A stretch of DNA of 64,000 nt from Thiohalocapsa sp. ML1 (GCF_001469165.1 NZ_JABX01000012.1:1-64000), one strand, 5' to 3'; counted from the first letter of the stretch, positions 35,810 through 45,002 are shown. Program-made: numbers and translations. Notes: generated by a model not told the origin, from the sequence alone.

Positions 35810-35888
35810 AACTACGAAATACACGAAACACGCGAAAAGAACGGTCGTCGGCCGAGCATTTTTCGCGCTTTTCGCGTGTTTCGTAGTT
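35810..35888. repeat. AACTACGAAACACGCGAAAAG inverted repeat
   Basis: Left arm ACTACGAAATACACGAAACACGCGAAAAG pairs with right arm CTTTTCGCGTGTTTCGTAGT (35868-35887). The left arm contains an internal duplication (ACGAAATAC/ACGAAACAC). The 25-30 bp hairpin lies between the FAH gene and hrpA. Confidence 0.8.
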
Positions 35889-35978
35889 CCTCTTCGGTCG
35901 TCTCGAAGATTCTTGGTTCCGGCTTTGCCGGGTTAGGATGCCTGCGGAAGACGCCGCGCCATCCCCACTTTCCACCGT

Positions 35979-38900
35979 ATGACTACGACTGATCAGACCG
36001 CCGCCGCGCCCGTGCGCGCGACCGCGGCGCCCGCAGCGACGCTGCCCACCGACGCCGACCTGGCCGGCTGCTTGCTGCGCGAGCGCTACGCGCTGGGCGC
36101 GCGGCTGCGCGGACTCAAGCGCCGGGCGGGGCAGGGGCTGCCGGTGGATCGCGGGCTCGCGCGCATGGTCGAGACCATGGCCGAGTCCCGCGCGCTGGCG
36201 GAGCGCCGTCGCGCCGCGGTGCCGGCGGTGCAGTATCCGCCGGAGCTGCCGGTGAGCGAGCGCCGGGACGACGTGGCGCGGCTGATTCGCGCGCACCAGG
36301 TCGTGATCCTGTGCGGCGAGACCGGCTCCGGCAAGTCCACGCAGTTGCCGAAGCTGTGCTTGGACCCGGCGATGGGGCTAGGTCGGGGGCTAGGTCGGGA
36401 ACTGGCCGAGGGCGGCGCCGGGCGCGGCGTGTTCGGGCGCATCGGCCACACCCAGCCGCGGCGCATTGCCGCGCGCAGCCTGGCGAGCCGGGTGTCGCAG
36501 GAGCTTGGCACGGAGCTGGGCACCACGGTCGGCTACAAGGTGCGCTTTCACGACCGGGTGCGCCCGGAGACGTCCATCAAGCTGATGACCGACGGCATCC
36601 TGCTCGCGGAGCTGGCGCATGACCGGCTGCTGACGGAGTACGACACGCTGATCATCGACGAGGCCCACGAGCGGAGCCTCAACATCGATTTTCTGCTCGG
36701 CTACCTGAAGCAGCTCCTGCCGAAGCGCCCGGATCTCAAGCTCATCGTCACGTCGGCGACCATCGACCCGGAGCGCTTTGCCCGGCACTTTGCGGATGCG
36801 AACGGCGTCGCCGCGCCCATCATCGAGATCAGCGGCCGGACCTATCCCGTCGAGGTCAGGTATCGCCCGCCGGAGGAGCCGTCCGCCGGCGAGCGCGACG
36901 ACGCGATGCAGCTCGCCATCTCGGACGCCGTCGCCGAGCTGGCGCGCGCAGGCCGCGGCGACGTGCTGGTGTTCCTGTCCGGCGAGCGCGAGATCCGCGA
37001 GACCGCGGAGACGCTGCGCAAGCACCACCCGCCGAGCACGGAGATCCTGCCGCTGTATGCCCGCCAGGGGCCAGCGGAGCAGGCGCAGGTGTTCCAGCAG
37101 CACGGCAGGCGGCGCGTGGTGCTGGCGACGAACGTGGCCGAGACCTCGCTGACGGTGCCCGGTATCCACTACGTGGTCGATCCGGGCTTTGCCCGCATCA
37201 GCCGCTACAGCCATCGCAGCAAGGTCCAGCGCCTGCCGGTGGAGCGCGTGAGCCAGGCCAGCGCCGACCAGCGCAAGGGCCGCTGCGGGCGCGTCGCCGC
37301 CGGCGTCTGCATCCGCCTCTACGACGAGGACAGCTTCGCGTCCCGCGCGGAATTCACCGAGCCCGAGATCCGCCGCACCAACCTCGCGGCGGTGATTCTG
37401 CAGATGAAGCTGCTCGGCTTCGGCGATATCGAGCGGTTTCCGTTCATTGACCCGCCGGACCCCAGGCTGATCTCGGACGGCTATCGCACGCTGGAGGAAC
37501 TGGCCGCGCTCGGCCGCGACGGCGCGCTGACGGCCTTGGGCAACCAGCTCGCGCGGCTGCCGGTGGACCCGCGCATCGGGCGCATGCTGCTCGCGGCGGC
37601 GGAGCACCGGTGTGTCAAGGAGATGCTCGTCATCGCCGCCGCACTGAGCGCGCAGGACCCGCGCGAGCGCCCGCTGGAGCAGCGCCAGGCCGCCGATGAG
37701 ATCCACGCGACGTTCAACCATCCGGAGTCCGACTTTCTGGCCTTCCTGAACCTTTGGCGGTTCCTGGAGGAAGAGCGCAAGCGTCTGTCTCGCCGCAAGT
37801 TCCAGCAGCTTTGCCGGCAGCATTTTCTGTCCTGGACCCGCGTGCAGGAGTGGCACGACGTGCATGCGCAGTTGAAAGAGCAGATGCAGGAGCTCGGCTT
37901 CAAGGAGAACGCTGCCGAGGGCACCGTGGAGGAGATCCACCGCGCGCTCTTGACCGGCTTGCTCGGCAATATCGGCGTGAAGGACGAGCAGCGCGAGTAC
38001 CTCGGCGCCCGTGGCGGGCGCTTCCTCATCCACCCGAGCTCCGGTCTGTACCGGGACAGCCCGAAGTGGATCGTCTGCGCCGAGCGTGTCGAGACCACCC
38101 GCGACTACGGGCGCGTGGTGGCGAAGGTGCAGCCGGGCTGGATCGAGCAGGCCGGCGCGCATCTGATCAAGCGCAGCTACGCCGAGCCGCACTGGCAGTC
38201 CGAGCGCGGCTATGTGGGCGCCTTCGAAACCGTGACGCTGTTCGGCGTGACCTTGGCGAGCCGGCGGCGGGTCAACTACGGGCCCATCAACCCGGCGGAG
38301 TCGCGCGAGGTGTTCCTGCGCTTCGCTCTGGTGGCGGGCGACTTCGACACCCGCGCGCCCTTCTGGCGGCACAACCGGGAGCTGATCGAGTCCGTGCATG
38401 CGCTGGAGGCCAAGTCCCGACGGCGGGATATTCTGGTGGACGAGGAGGCGATCTACGCCTTCTACGCGGCGCGGGTGCCGAGCGGCATCTGTTCCAAGCC
38501 GCAGCTCGAGCAATGGCTGCGCAAGGCGACCCGTCAGGAGCCCAAGCTTCTGCACATGCGCCTGTCGGACGTGCTCGCCCGCGATGCCGCCGAGGTGACC
38601 CGGGAGCGCTATCCGGACAGCCTGCGGGTCGGCGCCACGGACCTGCCGCTGGAGTATCAGTTCGACCCCGGTCAGGGTGCGGACGGCGTGACGCTGGTGG
38701 TGCCGCTCGCGCTGGTGAATCAAGTTGCCCCGGAGCGGCTCGATTGGCTGGTGCCGGGGCTGCTGGCCGAGCGCATCACGGCCATGCTGCGGGGCTTGCC
38801 CAAGTCCATCCGCAAGGCCTTTGTGCCGATCCCGGAGACGGCGGCGCGCGTTGCGGCGCGGCTCAAGCCCTCCGACCGGCCGCTGATTCAGGCCGTCGCC

Positions 38901-40007
38901 GAGGAGCTGAGGGCGCAGACCGGCGTGCAGGTGCCGGAGGACGCCTGGGACCTGTCCGCGCTGCCCGCGCATCTGCGCATGAAGGTACGGCTGGTGGATG
39001 CCGACGGGCGCGCCGTCGCGACGGGCGAGGATCTGGTCGCGCTGAAGCGCGGGCACGGCGGTGCGGGCTCGACAATGCCGGCGGCAGCCGATCAGCAGCG
39101 CGATGGCATCGAGCGCGACGGCATCACGCGCTGGGACTTCGGCAGCCTGCCGGAGCACGTGGACCGCTCGCATGGCGGCATTCGGCTGCGCGGCTGGCCG
39201 ACGCTGGTGGACCGGGGCGAGTGCGTCGCGATCCGCGTGCTGGACGCCGAGCACACCGCGGCTGCGGCCATGCGCGCGGGGCTTAGGCGGCTCATCATGC
39301 TGACGCTGGCGCAGGATATGCGTTATCTGCGGCGCAATCTGCCGGGGCTCGATCGCATGCGCCTGCAATATGCCAAGGCGCCCAGGCCCGCGCCGGCCGC
39401 GGAACGGGACGGCACGCCGCCGGACCTCGCCGACGAGCTGGTCGCACTGATCCTGGATCTCACCTTTACCGAGGGACAGCCGCCGCTGCGCGATCAGGCG
39501 AGCTTTGAGGCCCGCATCGGCGCCTGCAAGGGCCGGCTCCTGCCGACGGCGGGCGAGGTCTGCGCGCTGGCGGCGCGCATCCTCGAGGCCTACCAGCAGT
39601 TGCGCAGGCGCCTCGACGGCATCACGCAGGTGAACTGGATGCCGTCGGTGCTCGATCTGCGCGCGCAGCTCGATGCGCTGGTGTTCCGGGGCTTTTTGCA
39701 GCAGGTGCCCTTCGAGCGGCTGCGCGAGTATCCGCGCTATCTGAAGGCCGCCGAGCAGCGCGCCGAGAAGCTGTCGCAAGCCGCAGGGCGCGACCAGCAG
39801 CGCTTGGCCGAGCTGGCGCCGCTGCTCGGCAAGCTGCGCGAGCGCCAGGCCGCCGCCCGCGCCGCGGCGCGCGACGACCCCAGGCTCGATGAGATTCGCT
39901 GGCTGCTGGAGGAGCTGCGCGTGTCGCTGTTCGCGCAGCAGCTCGGCACTGCCGGTCCGGTCTCGGTGAAGCGCATCGAGGCACGTTGGCGGGAGCTCGG
40001 GCTGTGA
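35979..40007 (+). CDS. hrpA: ATP-dependent RNA helicase HrpA
   Basis: DEAH-box helicase that rescues stalled or collided ribosomes in E. coli. The 1342-residue protein shows motif I GETGSGKST (113-121), motif II DEAH with following ERS (about 227), motif III TSATID, and motif VI QRKGRCGR. It then has the HA2 region, OB fold and the long DUF3418 C-terminal domain typical of HrpA (to residue 1342). A short Gly/Leu-rich insertion (LGRGLGRELAEGG) follows motif I. ATG at 35979. A 1297-residue open frame exists on the opposite strand, but it is a GC-bias shadow. Stands alone. Confidence 0.95.
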   Translation: MTTTDQTAAAPVRATAAPAATLPTDADLAGCLLRERYALGARLRGLKRRAGQGLPVDRGLARMVETMAESRALAERRRAAVPAVQYPPELPVSERRDDVARLIRAHQVVILCGETGSGKSTQLPKLCLDPAMGLGRGLGRELAEGGAGRGVFGRIGHTQPRRIAARSLASRVSQELGTELGTTVGYKVRFHDRVRPETSIKLMTDGILLAELAHDRLLTEYDTLIIDEAHERSLNIDFLLGYLKQLLPKRPDLKLIVTSATIDPERFARHFADANGVAAPIIEISGRTYPVEVRYRPPEEPSAGERDDAMQLAISDAVAELARAGRGDVLVFLSGEREIRETAETLRKHHPPSTEILPLYARQGPAEQAQVFQQHGRRRVVLATNVAETSLTVPGIHYVVDPGFARISRYSHRSKVQRLPVERVSQASADQRKGRCGRVAAGVCIRLYDEDSFASRAEFTEPEIRRTNLAAVILQMKLLGFGDIERFPFIDPPDPRLISDGYRTLEELAALGRDGALTALGNQLARLPVDPRIGRMLLAAAEHRCVKEMLVIAAALSAQDPRERPLEQRQAADEIHATFNHPESDFLAFLNLWRFLEEERKRLSRRKFQQLCRQHFLSWTRVQEWHDVHAQLKEQMQELGFKENAAEGTVEEIHRALLTGLLGNIGVKDEQREYLGARGGRFLIHPSSGLYRDSPKWIVCAERVETTRDYGRVVAKVQPGWIEQAGAHLIKRSYAEPHWQSERGYVGAFETVTLFGVTLASRRRVNYGPINPAESREVFLRFALVAGDFDTRAPFWRHNRELIESVHALEAKSRRRDILVDEEAIYAFYAARVPSGICSKPQLEQWLRKATRQEPKLLHMRLSDVLARDAAEVTRERYPDSLRVGATDLPLEYQFDPGQGADGVTLVVPLALVNQVAPERLDWLVPGLLAERITAMLRGLPKSIRKAFVPIPETAARVAARLKPSDRPLIQAVAEELRAQTGVQVPEDAWDLSALPAHLRMKVRLVDADGRAVATGEDLVALKRGHGGAGSTMPAAADQQRDGIERDGITRWDFGSLPEHVDRSHGGIRLRGWPTLVDRGECVAIRVLDAEHTAAAAMRAGLRRLIMLTLAQDMRYLRRNLPGLDRMRLQYAKAPRPAPAAERDGTPPDLADELVALILDLTFTEGQPPLRDQASFEARIGACKGRLLPTAGEVCALAARILEAYQQLRRRLDGITQVNWMPSVLDLRAQLDALVFRGFLQQVPFERLREYPRYLKAAEQRAEKLSQAAGRDQQRLAELAPLLGKLRERQAAARAAARDDPRLDEIRWLLEELRVSLFAQQLGTAGPVSVKRIEARWRELGL

Positions 40008-40098
40008 GCCGCGTCGAGCCAGCCGCCGATCGGTTGGGACGCGCGCGTGCTCGCGCCTGCTAGACTGGTCCCGCGACCGGCCATCCGAGCCCACCACC

Positions 40099-40674
40099 AT
40101 GACGCTGACGCAAGAAGACATCGACTTCATCAAGGCCAACATGGCTGACTGGCTCATCGAGCAGAGCCTCGGCAGGCCGACGGCTGTGTACGAGATCGAG
40201 CTGCGCGAGCGCATGGTGCGCGTCGAGGAGGCGCTGAAGCACCAGCTCGAGCTGATGCGCGAGGGCTTCGCGCAGATGGACAAGCGCTTCGAGCAGGCCG
40301 ATCAGCGCCACGTGGAGCTGCGCCAGGACATGATGGCGCGCTTCGAGCAGGCCGATCAGCACCGCCAAGAGCTGCGCCAGGACATGCTGGCGCGCTTCGC
40401 GCAGGTGGACAAGCGCTTCGAGCAGGCCGATCAGCGCCACCTGGAGCTGCGCCAGGACATGATGGCGCGCTTCGAGCAGGTGGATAAGCGCTTCGAGCAG
40501 GTGGATAAGCGCTTCGAGCAGGTGGATAAGCGCTTCGAGCAAGTGGACAAGCGCTTCGAGCGCGTCGACGACCGCTTCGACGAGATGATCCGCCGCCATG
40601 ATCGCCACTTTCTGTGGCTCATCGGCTTCATCAGCACCGTCGGCGCACTGATCGTCGCCGCCGTCAAGCTCTGA
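40099..40674 (+). CDS. heptad-repeat coiled-coil protein with C-terminal membrane anchor
   Basis: A 191-residue protein with no enzyme motif. After a conserved-looking head (TLTQEDIDFIKANMADWLIEQSLG), residues about 55-165 are a coiled coil. It is built of two repeat types: D(K/Q)RFEQ(V/A) heptads, four of them in tandem (DKRFEQV, about 128-155), and a longer RH-ELRQDMMARFEQ unit present three times. The end is DDRFDEMIRRHDRHFLWLIGFISTVGALIVAAVKL, a tail anchor (about 172-191). Similar short proteins resemble DUF1640-like or Bdr-type proteins. Role unknown; perhaps a membrane-attached oligomer. The nucleotide repeats (21 bp) suggest length variation by slippage. Confidence 0.75.
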   Translation: MTLTQEDIDFIKANMADWLIEQSLGRPTAVYEIELRERMVRVEEALKHQLELMREGFAQMDKRFEQADQRHVELRQDMMARFEQADQHRQELRQDMLARFAQVDKRFEQADQRHLELRQDMMARFEQVDKRFEQVDKRFEQVDKRFEQVDKRFERVDDRFDEMIRRHDRHFLWLIGFISTVGALIVAAVKL

Positions 40675-40743
40675 TAGCCGGCGATTCGCCGGCGGCTGGG
40701 GCGGTTTCCCCTCGCTGACCGGCGCCGAGACAGCGCAGATGCC

Positions 40744-41646
40744 ATGCCCGTGACCGAGCCAGCCTACCTGCAGACGCTGATCCCGCCCGAAATCCTGGCG
40801 CCCAAAGACCGTCTCGCCCGCGCCCGCTATATCCAAACACTCGACCCGGAGCGCGATTGCGAGCAGATCGGCTTCCTGCTCGGAAGCTGCGAGTTTCCAT
40901 GGGACACGCAGCGCGCGCTGGAGCTGGCGCTCCTGCGCACCTTCGGCGTCGCCAAGGGCACGCCGCTGCTCGTGGACACCGGCGAGCTGATCCGCCGCAC
41001 CCAGAAGCGCTACGACGATACGGCCCTGATCCTGGCCGAGATCCAGGAGAACGGCGTGGATCATCCGCGCGGGCGAGCGGCGTTGCGCCGCATGAACCAG
41101 CAGCACGGGCGTTACGCGATCCCGCAGGATGAATACCTCTACACGCTGACCACCTTCGTCTTCGAGCCGATCCGCTGGAACGCGCGCTTCGGCTGGCGGC
41201 GCATGACCGAGGGCGAGCGGCTCGCGACCTTTCATGTCTGGCGGCGCATCGGCGCGCGCATGGGCATCCGCGACATCCCCGATGATTACGCCGAGCTGGA
41301 GCGCTTCAACATCGACTTCGAGCGGGCCAACTTCCACTACTCGGAGCACAACCACGCGCTGGCCGTCGCGACCCGCAACCTGATGCTCGGCTGGTTCCTG
41401 CCGCGGCCACTGTGGCCCCTGGCCGCGCCCTTCCTGCACGCGCTGCTGGACGCGCCGATGCTGCAGGCTGTGGGCTTCGACCCGGCGCCGGCACCGGTGC
41501 GCACGCTGGTGCTGGGCAGCATGGACCTGCGTCGGCTGCTGCTGCGCCGGCTGCCGCCGCGGCGGCGCCCGCGGCTCCTGACGCGGCTGCGCAGCCGCAC
41601 CTATCCGCACGGCTATGACATCGACGGGCTGGGCGCTGATCGATGA
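40744..41646 (+). CDS. MpaB/DUF2236-family oxygenase-like protein
   Basis: A 300-residue protein of the MpaB/DUF2236 family, whose best-known member is the haem-containing rubber oxygenase Lcp. Features fitting the family are RRTQKRYDDTALILAEI (about 82-98, Arg and Thr near the haem), QQHGRYAIPQDEYLYTLTTFVFEPIRW (about 118-144, candidate haem His) and FHWRRIG-type helices. The C-terminal 45 residues are strongly Arg-rich. Substrate and haem occupancy cannot be read from the sequence; many family members have no known activity. The stop codon abuts that of the convergent MntA/HepT-like gene (TGATCA). Confidence 0.7.
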   Translation: MPVTEPAYLQTLIPPEILAPKDRLARARYIQTLDPERDCEQIGFLLGSCEFPWDTQRALELALLRTFGVAKGTPLLVDTGELIRRTQKRYDDTALILAEIQENGVDHPRGRAALRRMNQQHGRYAIPQDEYLYTLTTFVFEPIRWNARFGWRRMTEGERLATFHVWRRIGARMGIRDIPDDYAELERFNIDFERANFHYSEHNHALAVATRNLMLGWFLPRPLWPLAAPFLHALLDAPMLQAVGFDPAPAPVRTLVLGSMDLRRLLLRRLPPRRRPRLLTRLRSRTYPHGYDIDGLGADR

Positions 41647-42720
41647 TCAGGCGCCGGGTTCAAGGCCCTCGACCCAGGCTAGAAAGGCGTTGACCTGCCG
41701 GTGCAGCAGCGCCGCGGCCCGGGGCAGCCGCCCGCCCACGAGCCGTTCTCGCTCCCAGTCCAGCTCGAAGGAGTAGGCGCTGCGGAAGACGTGCCGGAAG
41801 CCGCGGAAGTCGTTCAGCAGGCGGTACAGCTCGTCGTCGATGACAGCCGGGCGATGGCTCGGGATCTCCAGGCGCATGCGCCGTAGCAGATCCGCGTGCC
41901 AGGTGTCGGTGCCGATGTCGTTCTCGAAGTAGGCGGCGATGGCACGGAAGATGTTCTCGCAGCCGTTGTAGAAGTTGTGCAACAGGTAGCCGACGGCGCC
42001 GCGGTCGTAGTCGCTCACGGCTTCCGGCGGTTGGCTCAGCATCGGTTCCACGGCCGCGAAAGCGGACTCCAGCCGCTTGAGCTTCGCCAACTCGTCGCGG
42101 ATGTCCGCCAGCAGCAGCCCGGGGGGGTTGGCCGCAGACTCCTTGACGGCATCAAATGCGTGCAGATGAGTCGAGTTACGCCACGGCACGCGAGCGAAGG
42201 GCCGAGGGCCAAGGGCCGAGGGCCGATTGCCAAAGGAGCCCTCCGCGGCTCTCGGCCCTTGCTTCTCTTGCGACAACGAGCGGGTTTCGCAACACGGCTC
42301 ACCCTGTTCTTGTCGGTCTGAGGCGCCGCCCAGCTCGATACACTCCCCGCGCGCGATGGCTTTGGCGACAAAGGTCGGATCGTCATCCTGCGTGTGCAGG
42401 TCCAGCGGGCGGCGAAGGGCCTCCTCCAGCTCCCGGCGCAGCTCCCAGTACGCGGCGGGGCCGATGCCGAGCACGACCAGGTCCACATCGGAACGGGCGT
42501 GGGCGCTGCCCGCCGGGATGCTGCCGAACAGGTAGGCCGCCGCGGCGCCGTGGCGGGCGACGATGGGGGGAACCACCGCGAGCACTTGCGCGCGCAGGCG
42601 CGCGGCCTCGGCGGCGCGCTCGGCCTCCAGCTTGGCCTGACGCGTGCGCAGCCGGGTCACGTCGAAGCCCTTGTGCAGGAAGGGCGGCTGGCTCGGCATG
42701 GTCTCTTCGGTCATCGTCAT
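41647..42720 (-). CDS. fused MntA-like nucleotidyltransferase / HepT-like protein with repeat-derived linker
   Basis: A 357-residue ORF with two parts. Residues about 1-133 are a nucleotidyltransferase of the MNT/MntA type: GSIPAGSAHARSDVDLVVLG gives the G-S and D-x-D catalytic motif. Residues about 195-357 resemble HepT-like RNase toxins: helical, with LLADIRDELAKLKRLESAF and FRGFRHVFRSAYSFELDWE, the Arg/His/Tyr region. These two are normally separate genes of a toxin-antitoxin pair in which MntA AMPylates HepT. The linker (about 134-194: GPRAAEGSF..SALGPRPFARVPWRNSTHLHAFDAVKES) is translated from a copy of the interspersed repeat family (42138-42330). Either a true fusion created by the insertion, or two formerly separate genes now in one frame. 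Confidence 0.72.
   Translation of the reverse strand: MTMTEETMPSQPPFLHKGFDVTRLRTRQAKLEAERAAEAARLRAQVLAVVPPIVARHGAAAAYLFGSIPAGSAHARSDVDLVVLGIGPAAYWELRRELEEALRRPLDLHTQDDDPTFVAKAIARGECIELGGASDRQEQGEPCCETRSLSQEKQGPRAAEGSFGNRPSALGPRPFARVPWRNSTHLHAFDAVKESAANPPGLLLADIRDELAKLKRLESAFAAVEPMLSQPPEAVSDYDRGAVGYLLHNFYNGCENIFRAIAAYFENDIGTDTWHADLLRRMRLEIPSHRPAVIDDELYRLLNDFRGFRHVFRSAYSFELDWERERLVGGRLPRAAALLHRQVNAFLAWVEGLEPGA
42138..42330. repeat. interspersed repeat family, copy 6 (modules A+B+C), inside an ORF
   Basis: Module A (GACGGCATCAAATGCGTGCAGATG then AGTCGAGTTACG), module B (GGGCCGAGGGCCAAGGGCCGAGGG and inverted partner at 42250-42260) and module C (GCAACACGGCTCACCC...GTCGGTCTGAGGC) appear in the same order as in copy 3. 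The copy lies wholly within the MntA/HepT-like ORF and keeps it in frame. Confidence 0.85.
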
Positions 42721-42935
42721 CGGCTCGGTGCAAGTTTGGCAGGTGCTCGGACCTTCGCATCGTTGTTGTGACGTCCGCGTTTGCCTTGCGGGAGTACGCG
42801 TTGCCGGTTGCGCGTAATCGTCTCCTCCGGGTATCGGCTTGCGCTAGTCTCTGCGCCTGACCGGCATGCTTGGTGCTTGCAAAGCGAAACGCTCGCAGCG
42901 CATGCGCAAGCGCCGCGGTTCCTCAACGGAGCATC

Positions 42936-43811
42936 ATGATGTTCGACAGGCTTCGGGAAGATATCAACTGCGTGTTCGACCGCGACCCGGCGGCACGCAA
43001 TACCTTCGAGATCCTGACCACCTATCCCGGCCTGCACGCGGTGATGATGCATCGGCTCGGGCACAAGTTGTGGCAGCGCGACTTCAAATGGCCGGCGCGG
43101 CTGCTGTCCAATGTCGCGCGGCTATTCACCGGCATCGAGATCCACCCGGGTGCGGTCATCGGCCGGCGCTTCTTCATCGACCACGGCATGGGCGTGGTCA
43201 TCGGCGAGACCGCAGTCATCGGCGACGACTGCACGCTCTACCACGGCGTGACCCTCGGCGGCACGAGCTGGCAGAAGGGCAAGCGGCATCCGACGCTTGG
43301 TTGCGACGTCGTGGTGGGGGCGGGCGCCAAGGTGCTCGGCCCCATCGACATCGGCGACGGCGCGCGCATCGGCTCCAACGCCGTCGTGGTCAAGTCGGTG
43401 CCGGCCGGCGGTACCGTGGTTGGCGTGCCGGGTCGGGTCATCGAGCGCGTGGGCGATGCGACAAGCAAGCGCCGCGCCGACACGGCCAAGCGCATCGGCT
43501 TCGATGCCTATGGTGCCGTGCGCGATGCACCGGACCCGGTGGCCAACGCCATCAACCGGATGCTGGACCACATCCACATCATGGACCGGCGCATGGAGGC
43601 CATGTCGCGGGCGCTGGAGGAGCACGGCATCACGCGGCACTTTGAGCACCTCAGCGATCTGGAAGGCTGCACCATAGACCCGGCGATGCCCGATGCGCCA
43701 TCCGAGGAGGCGGCACAGACCGCCGCCGGTTCCGGGCCGCGCCAGCCGTCGCCCGCCGTGGCCGCTCGGACGGCGCCTACTGCCGACACCGTCGCCGACG
43801 GCGAACGTTGA
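42936..43811 (+). CDS. cysE: serine O-acetyltransferase
   Basis: Acetylates L-serine with acetyl-CoA, the first step of cysteine synthesis. The 291-residue protein begins [22 protein letters not shown] and has the left-handed beta-helix hexapeptide region (about 60-175), with [45 protein letters not shown] containing the active-site Asp/His. [22 protein letters not shown] closes the core. The C-terminal 115 residues include a predicted helical tail ([26 protein letters not shown]) and an Ala/Pro-rich end longer than usual. GGA lies seven bases before the ATG pair (42936/42939). iscR follows 197 bases downstream, an order common in gammaproteobacteria. Confidence 0.94.
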   Translation: MMFDRLREDINCVFDRDPAARNTFEILTTYPGLHAVMMHRLGHKLWQRDFKWPARLLSNVARLFTGIEIHPGAVIGRRFFIDHGMGVVIGETAVIGDDCTLYHGVTLGGTSWQKGKRHPTLGCDVVVGAGAKVLGPIDIGDGARIGSNAVVVKSVPAGGTVVGVPGRVIERVGDATSKRRADTAKRIGFDAYGAVRDAPDPVANAINRMLDHIHIMDRRMEAMSRALEEHGITRHFEHLSDLEGCTIDPAMPDAPSEEAAQTAAGSGPRQPSPAVAARTAPTADTVADGER

Positions 43812-43838
43812 GTGGGAGCCCGGTCGTCGGCGCACTGA

Positions 43839-43891
43839 AACCAAGGGCCGAGGGCCAAGGGCGGCTCTCTCGGTCCTTGGCCCTCGGCCCT
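43839..43891. repeat. interspersed repeat family, copy 7 (module B)
   Basis: GAAACCAAGGGCCGAGGGCC ... GGTCCTTGGCCCTCGGCCCTG, an inverted repeat 27 bases after the cysE stop. Its position suits a terminator, although no T-run follows. Confidence 0.75.
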
Positions 43892-43947
43892 GCCCCCCGA
43901 AGGCGCCGTTCTAGGTCCAACGCGAAGAACGCCAATGCCACAAAAAA

Positions 43948-43976
43948 TTGATGGTCAAACTAGGTTATCGTAGGAT
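43948..43976 (+). promoter_or_regulatory. candidate iscR promoter
   Basis: TTGATG (43948-43953) and TAGGAT (43971-43976) are separated by 17 bases, a sigma-70-like pair 32 bases before the iscR GTG. The overlapping ATGGTCAAACTAGGTTAT stretch (43951-43968) is A/T-rich with a partial resemblance to type-1 IscR sites, which would allow autoregulation. The match is weak. Confidence 0.45.
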
Positions 43977-44008
43977 TCGCGCCATGTCTTGAATCTGGAG
44001 GATAACCC

Positions 44009-44512
44009 GTGCGCTTGACTACCAAAGGCCGCTATGCGGTCACCGCGGTGCTCGATCTGGCCATCAACGAGGGCCGCGGCCCCATCGCGCTCGCGGATAT
44101 CGCCGAGCGCCAGGGCATCTCGTTGTCGTACCTGGAACAGTTGTTCGCGAAGCTCCGCAAGTGCGGCGTCGTCTCCAGCGTGCGTGGGCCGGGCGGCGGC
44201 TACCACCTGGCACGCGAGGCGCGCACCATCCATGTCGCGGAGGTCATCACCGCCGTGGACGAGCATCTGGACACCACCCGCTGCGGCGGCAACGGCAATT
44301 GCAAGGACGGCGGCCCCTGTCTCACCCACGACCTTTGGATGGATCTGAGCGAGCGCATCCACGGCTACCTCACTAACATCAGCCTCCAGGACTTGGTCGA
44401 TCGGCGCCCGGAGCAGACCGGCAAGTGCTCGACCCGCGCCGGAGTGGCCGACGCCGCGACGGTGCCGTTGACTGCCGCCGCCCGCGCACGCGCTGCCGGC
44501 GCCCAGTCCTGA
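44009..44512 (+). CDS. iscR: Fe-S cluster assembly regulator IscR
   Basis: Rrf2-family regulator that binds a [2Fe-2S] cluster and reports the cell's Fe-S status. The 167-residue protein has the winged helix ([19 protein letters not shown], then [28 protein letters not shown]) and cluster ligands Cys92, Cys98, Cys104 and His107 in [16 protein letters not shown], exactly the IscR pattern. The start is GTG at 44009 with GGAGG upstream. Unusually, no iscS, iscU or iscA follows: the next gene is a convergent rhodanese. The isc operon must be elsewhere or absent (SUF-only). Confidence 0.94.
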   Translation: MRLTTKGRYAVTAVLDLAINEGRGPIALADIAERQGISLSYLEQLFAKLRKCGVVSSVRGPGGGYHLAREARTIHVAEVITAVDEHLDTTRCGGNGNCKDGGPCLTHDLWMDLSERIHGYLTNISLQDLVDRRPEQTGKCSTRAGVADAATVPLTAAARARAAGAQS

Positions 44513-44555
44513 GATAAGCCCGCCTGAGCGCGCGGGCGCACCGGCGCGGCCTGGG

Positions 44556-45002
44556 TCAGCATTGCTCCCAGGGCAGGCCACGGAAGCGCCAGCCGCCCTG
44601 GGTGCTGCGGTGATGGTCCTCGTCCAAGTCCCCTTCGAAGCCCTCGTCCACGTGAAAGACATTCCCCAGCCCGGCCGCCAGCAGTGCCTTGCCCGCTTCC
44701 AGCGAGCGCTTGCCGCTGCGACAGATCAGCACCACCGGGGCGCAGGGTCCCTCCGGCGCGCAGGTGGCGCCGCCGAGCAGGAGCTTGCGGATTTCGGTGA
44801 CAAACTGCGGATTCACGGTCCAGTCGGGCTCATCGATCCAGGGCACGTGCACGGCGCCCTTGGGGTGGCCGACGAACAGGAATTCCATGGTCGAGCGGAT
44901 GTCCACCAGCACCGCCTGCGGCTTCTCATGCAGCAGATCGTAGGCGTCCTGCGGCGACAGCGGGCGTGGTTCGCTTTGGTTTTCGGGGTGGTGCTCGGTC
45001 AT
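44556..45002 (-). CDS. single-domain rhodanese-like protein
   Basis: A 148-residue rhodanese-fold protein. The active-site loop is LICRSGKRS with Cys at about 109; a substrate-side LVDIRSTMEFLFVGHPKGAVHVPW (about 31-54) is also typical. The sequence resembles the small sulfurtransferases found in sulfur-oxidising bacteria, which handle cytoplasmic persulfide. Sulfur relay to TusA/DsrE-type carriers is plausible for a purple sulfur bacterium but is inferred. ATG at 45002. Convergent to iscR and divergent from the acyltransferase gene. Confidence 0.9.
   Translation of the reverse strand: MTEHHPENQSEPRPLSPQDAYDLLHEKPQAVLVDIRSTMEFLFVGHPKGAVHVPWIDEPDWTVNPQFVTEIRKLLLGGATCAPEGPCAPVVLICRSGKRSLEAGKALLAAGLGNVFHVDEGFEGDLDEDHHRSTQGGWRFRGLPWEQC

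Noticed and set aside
36390-40283. 1297-residue open frame antisense to hrpA
   Set aside because: Composition is Arg/Gln/Val/Leu-rich with no domain; it mirrors the hrpA third-codon GC bias. hrpA motifs on the plus strand are complete.
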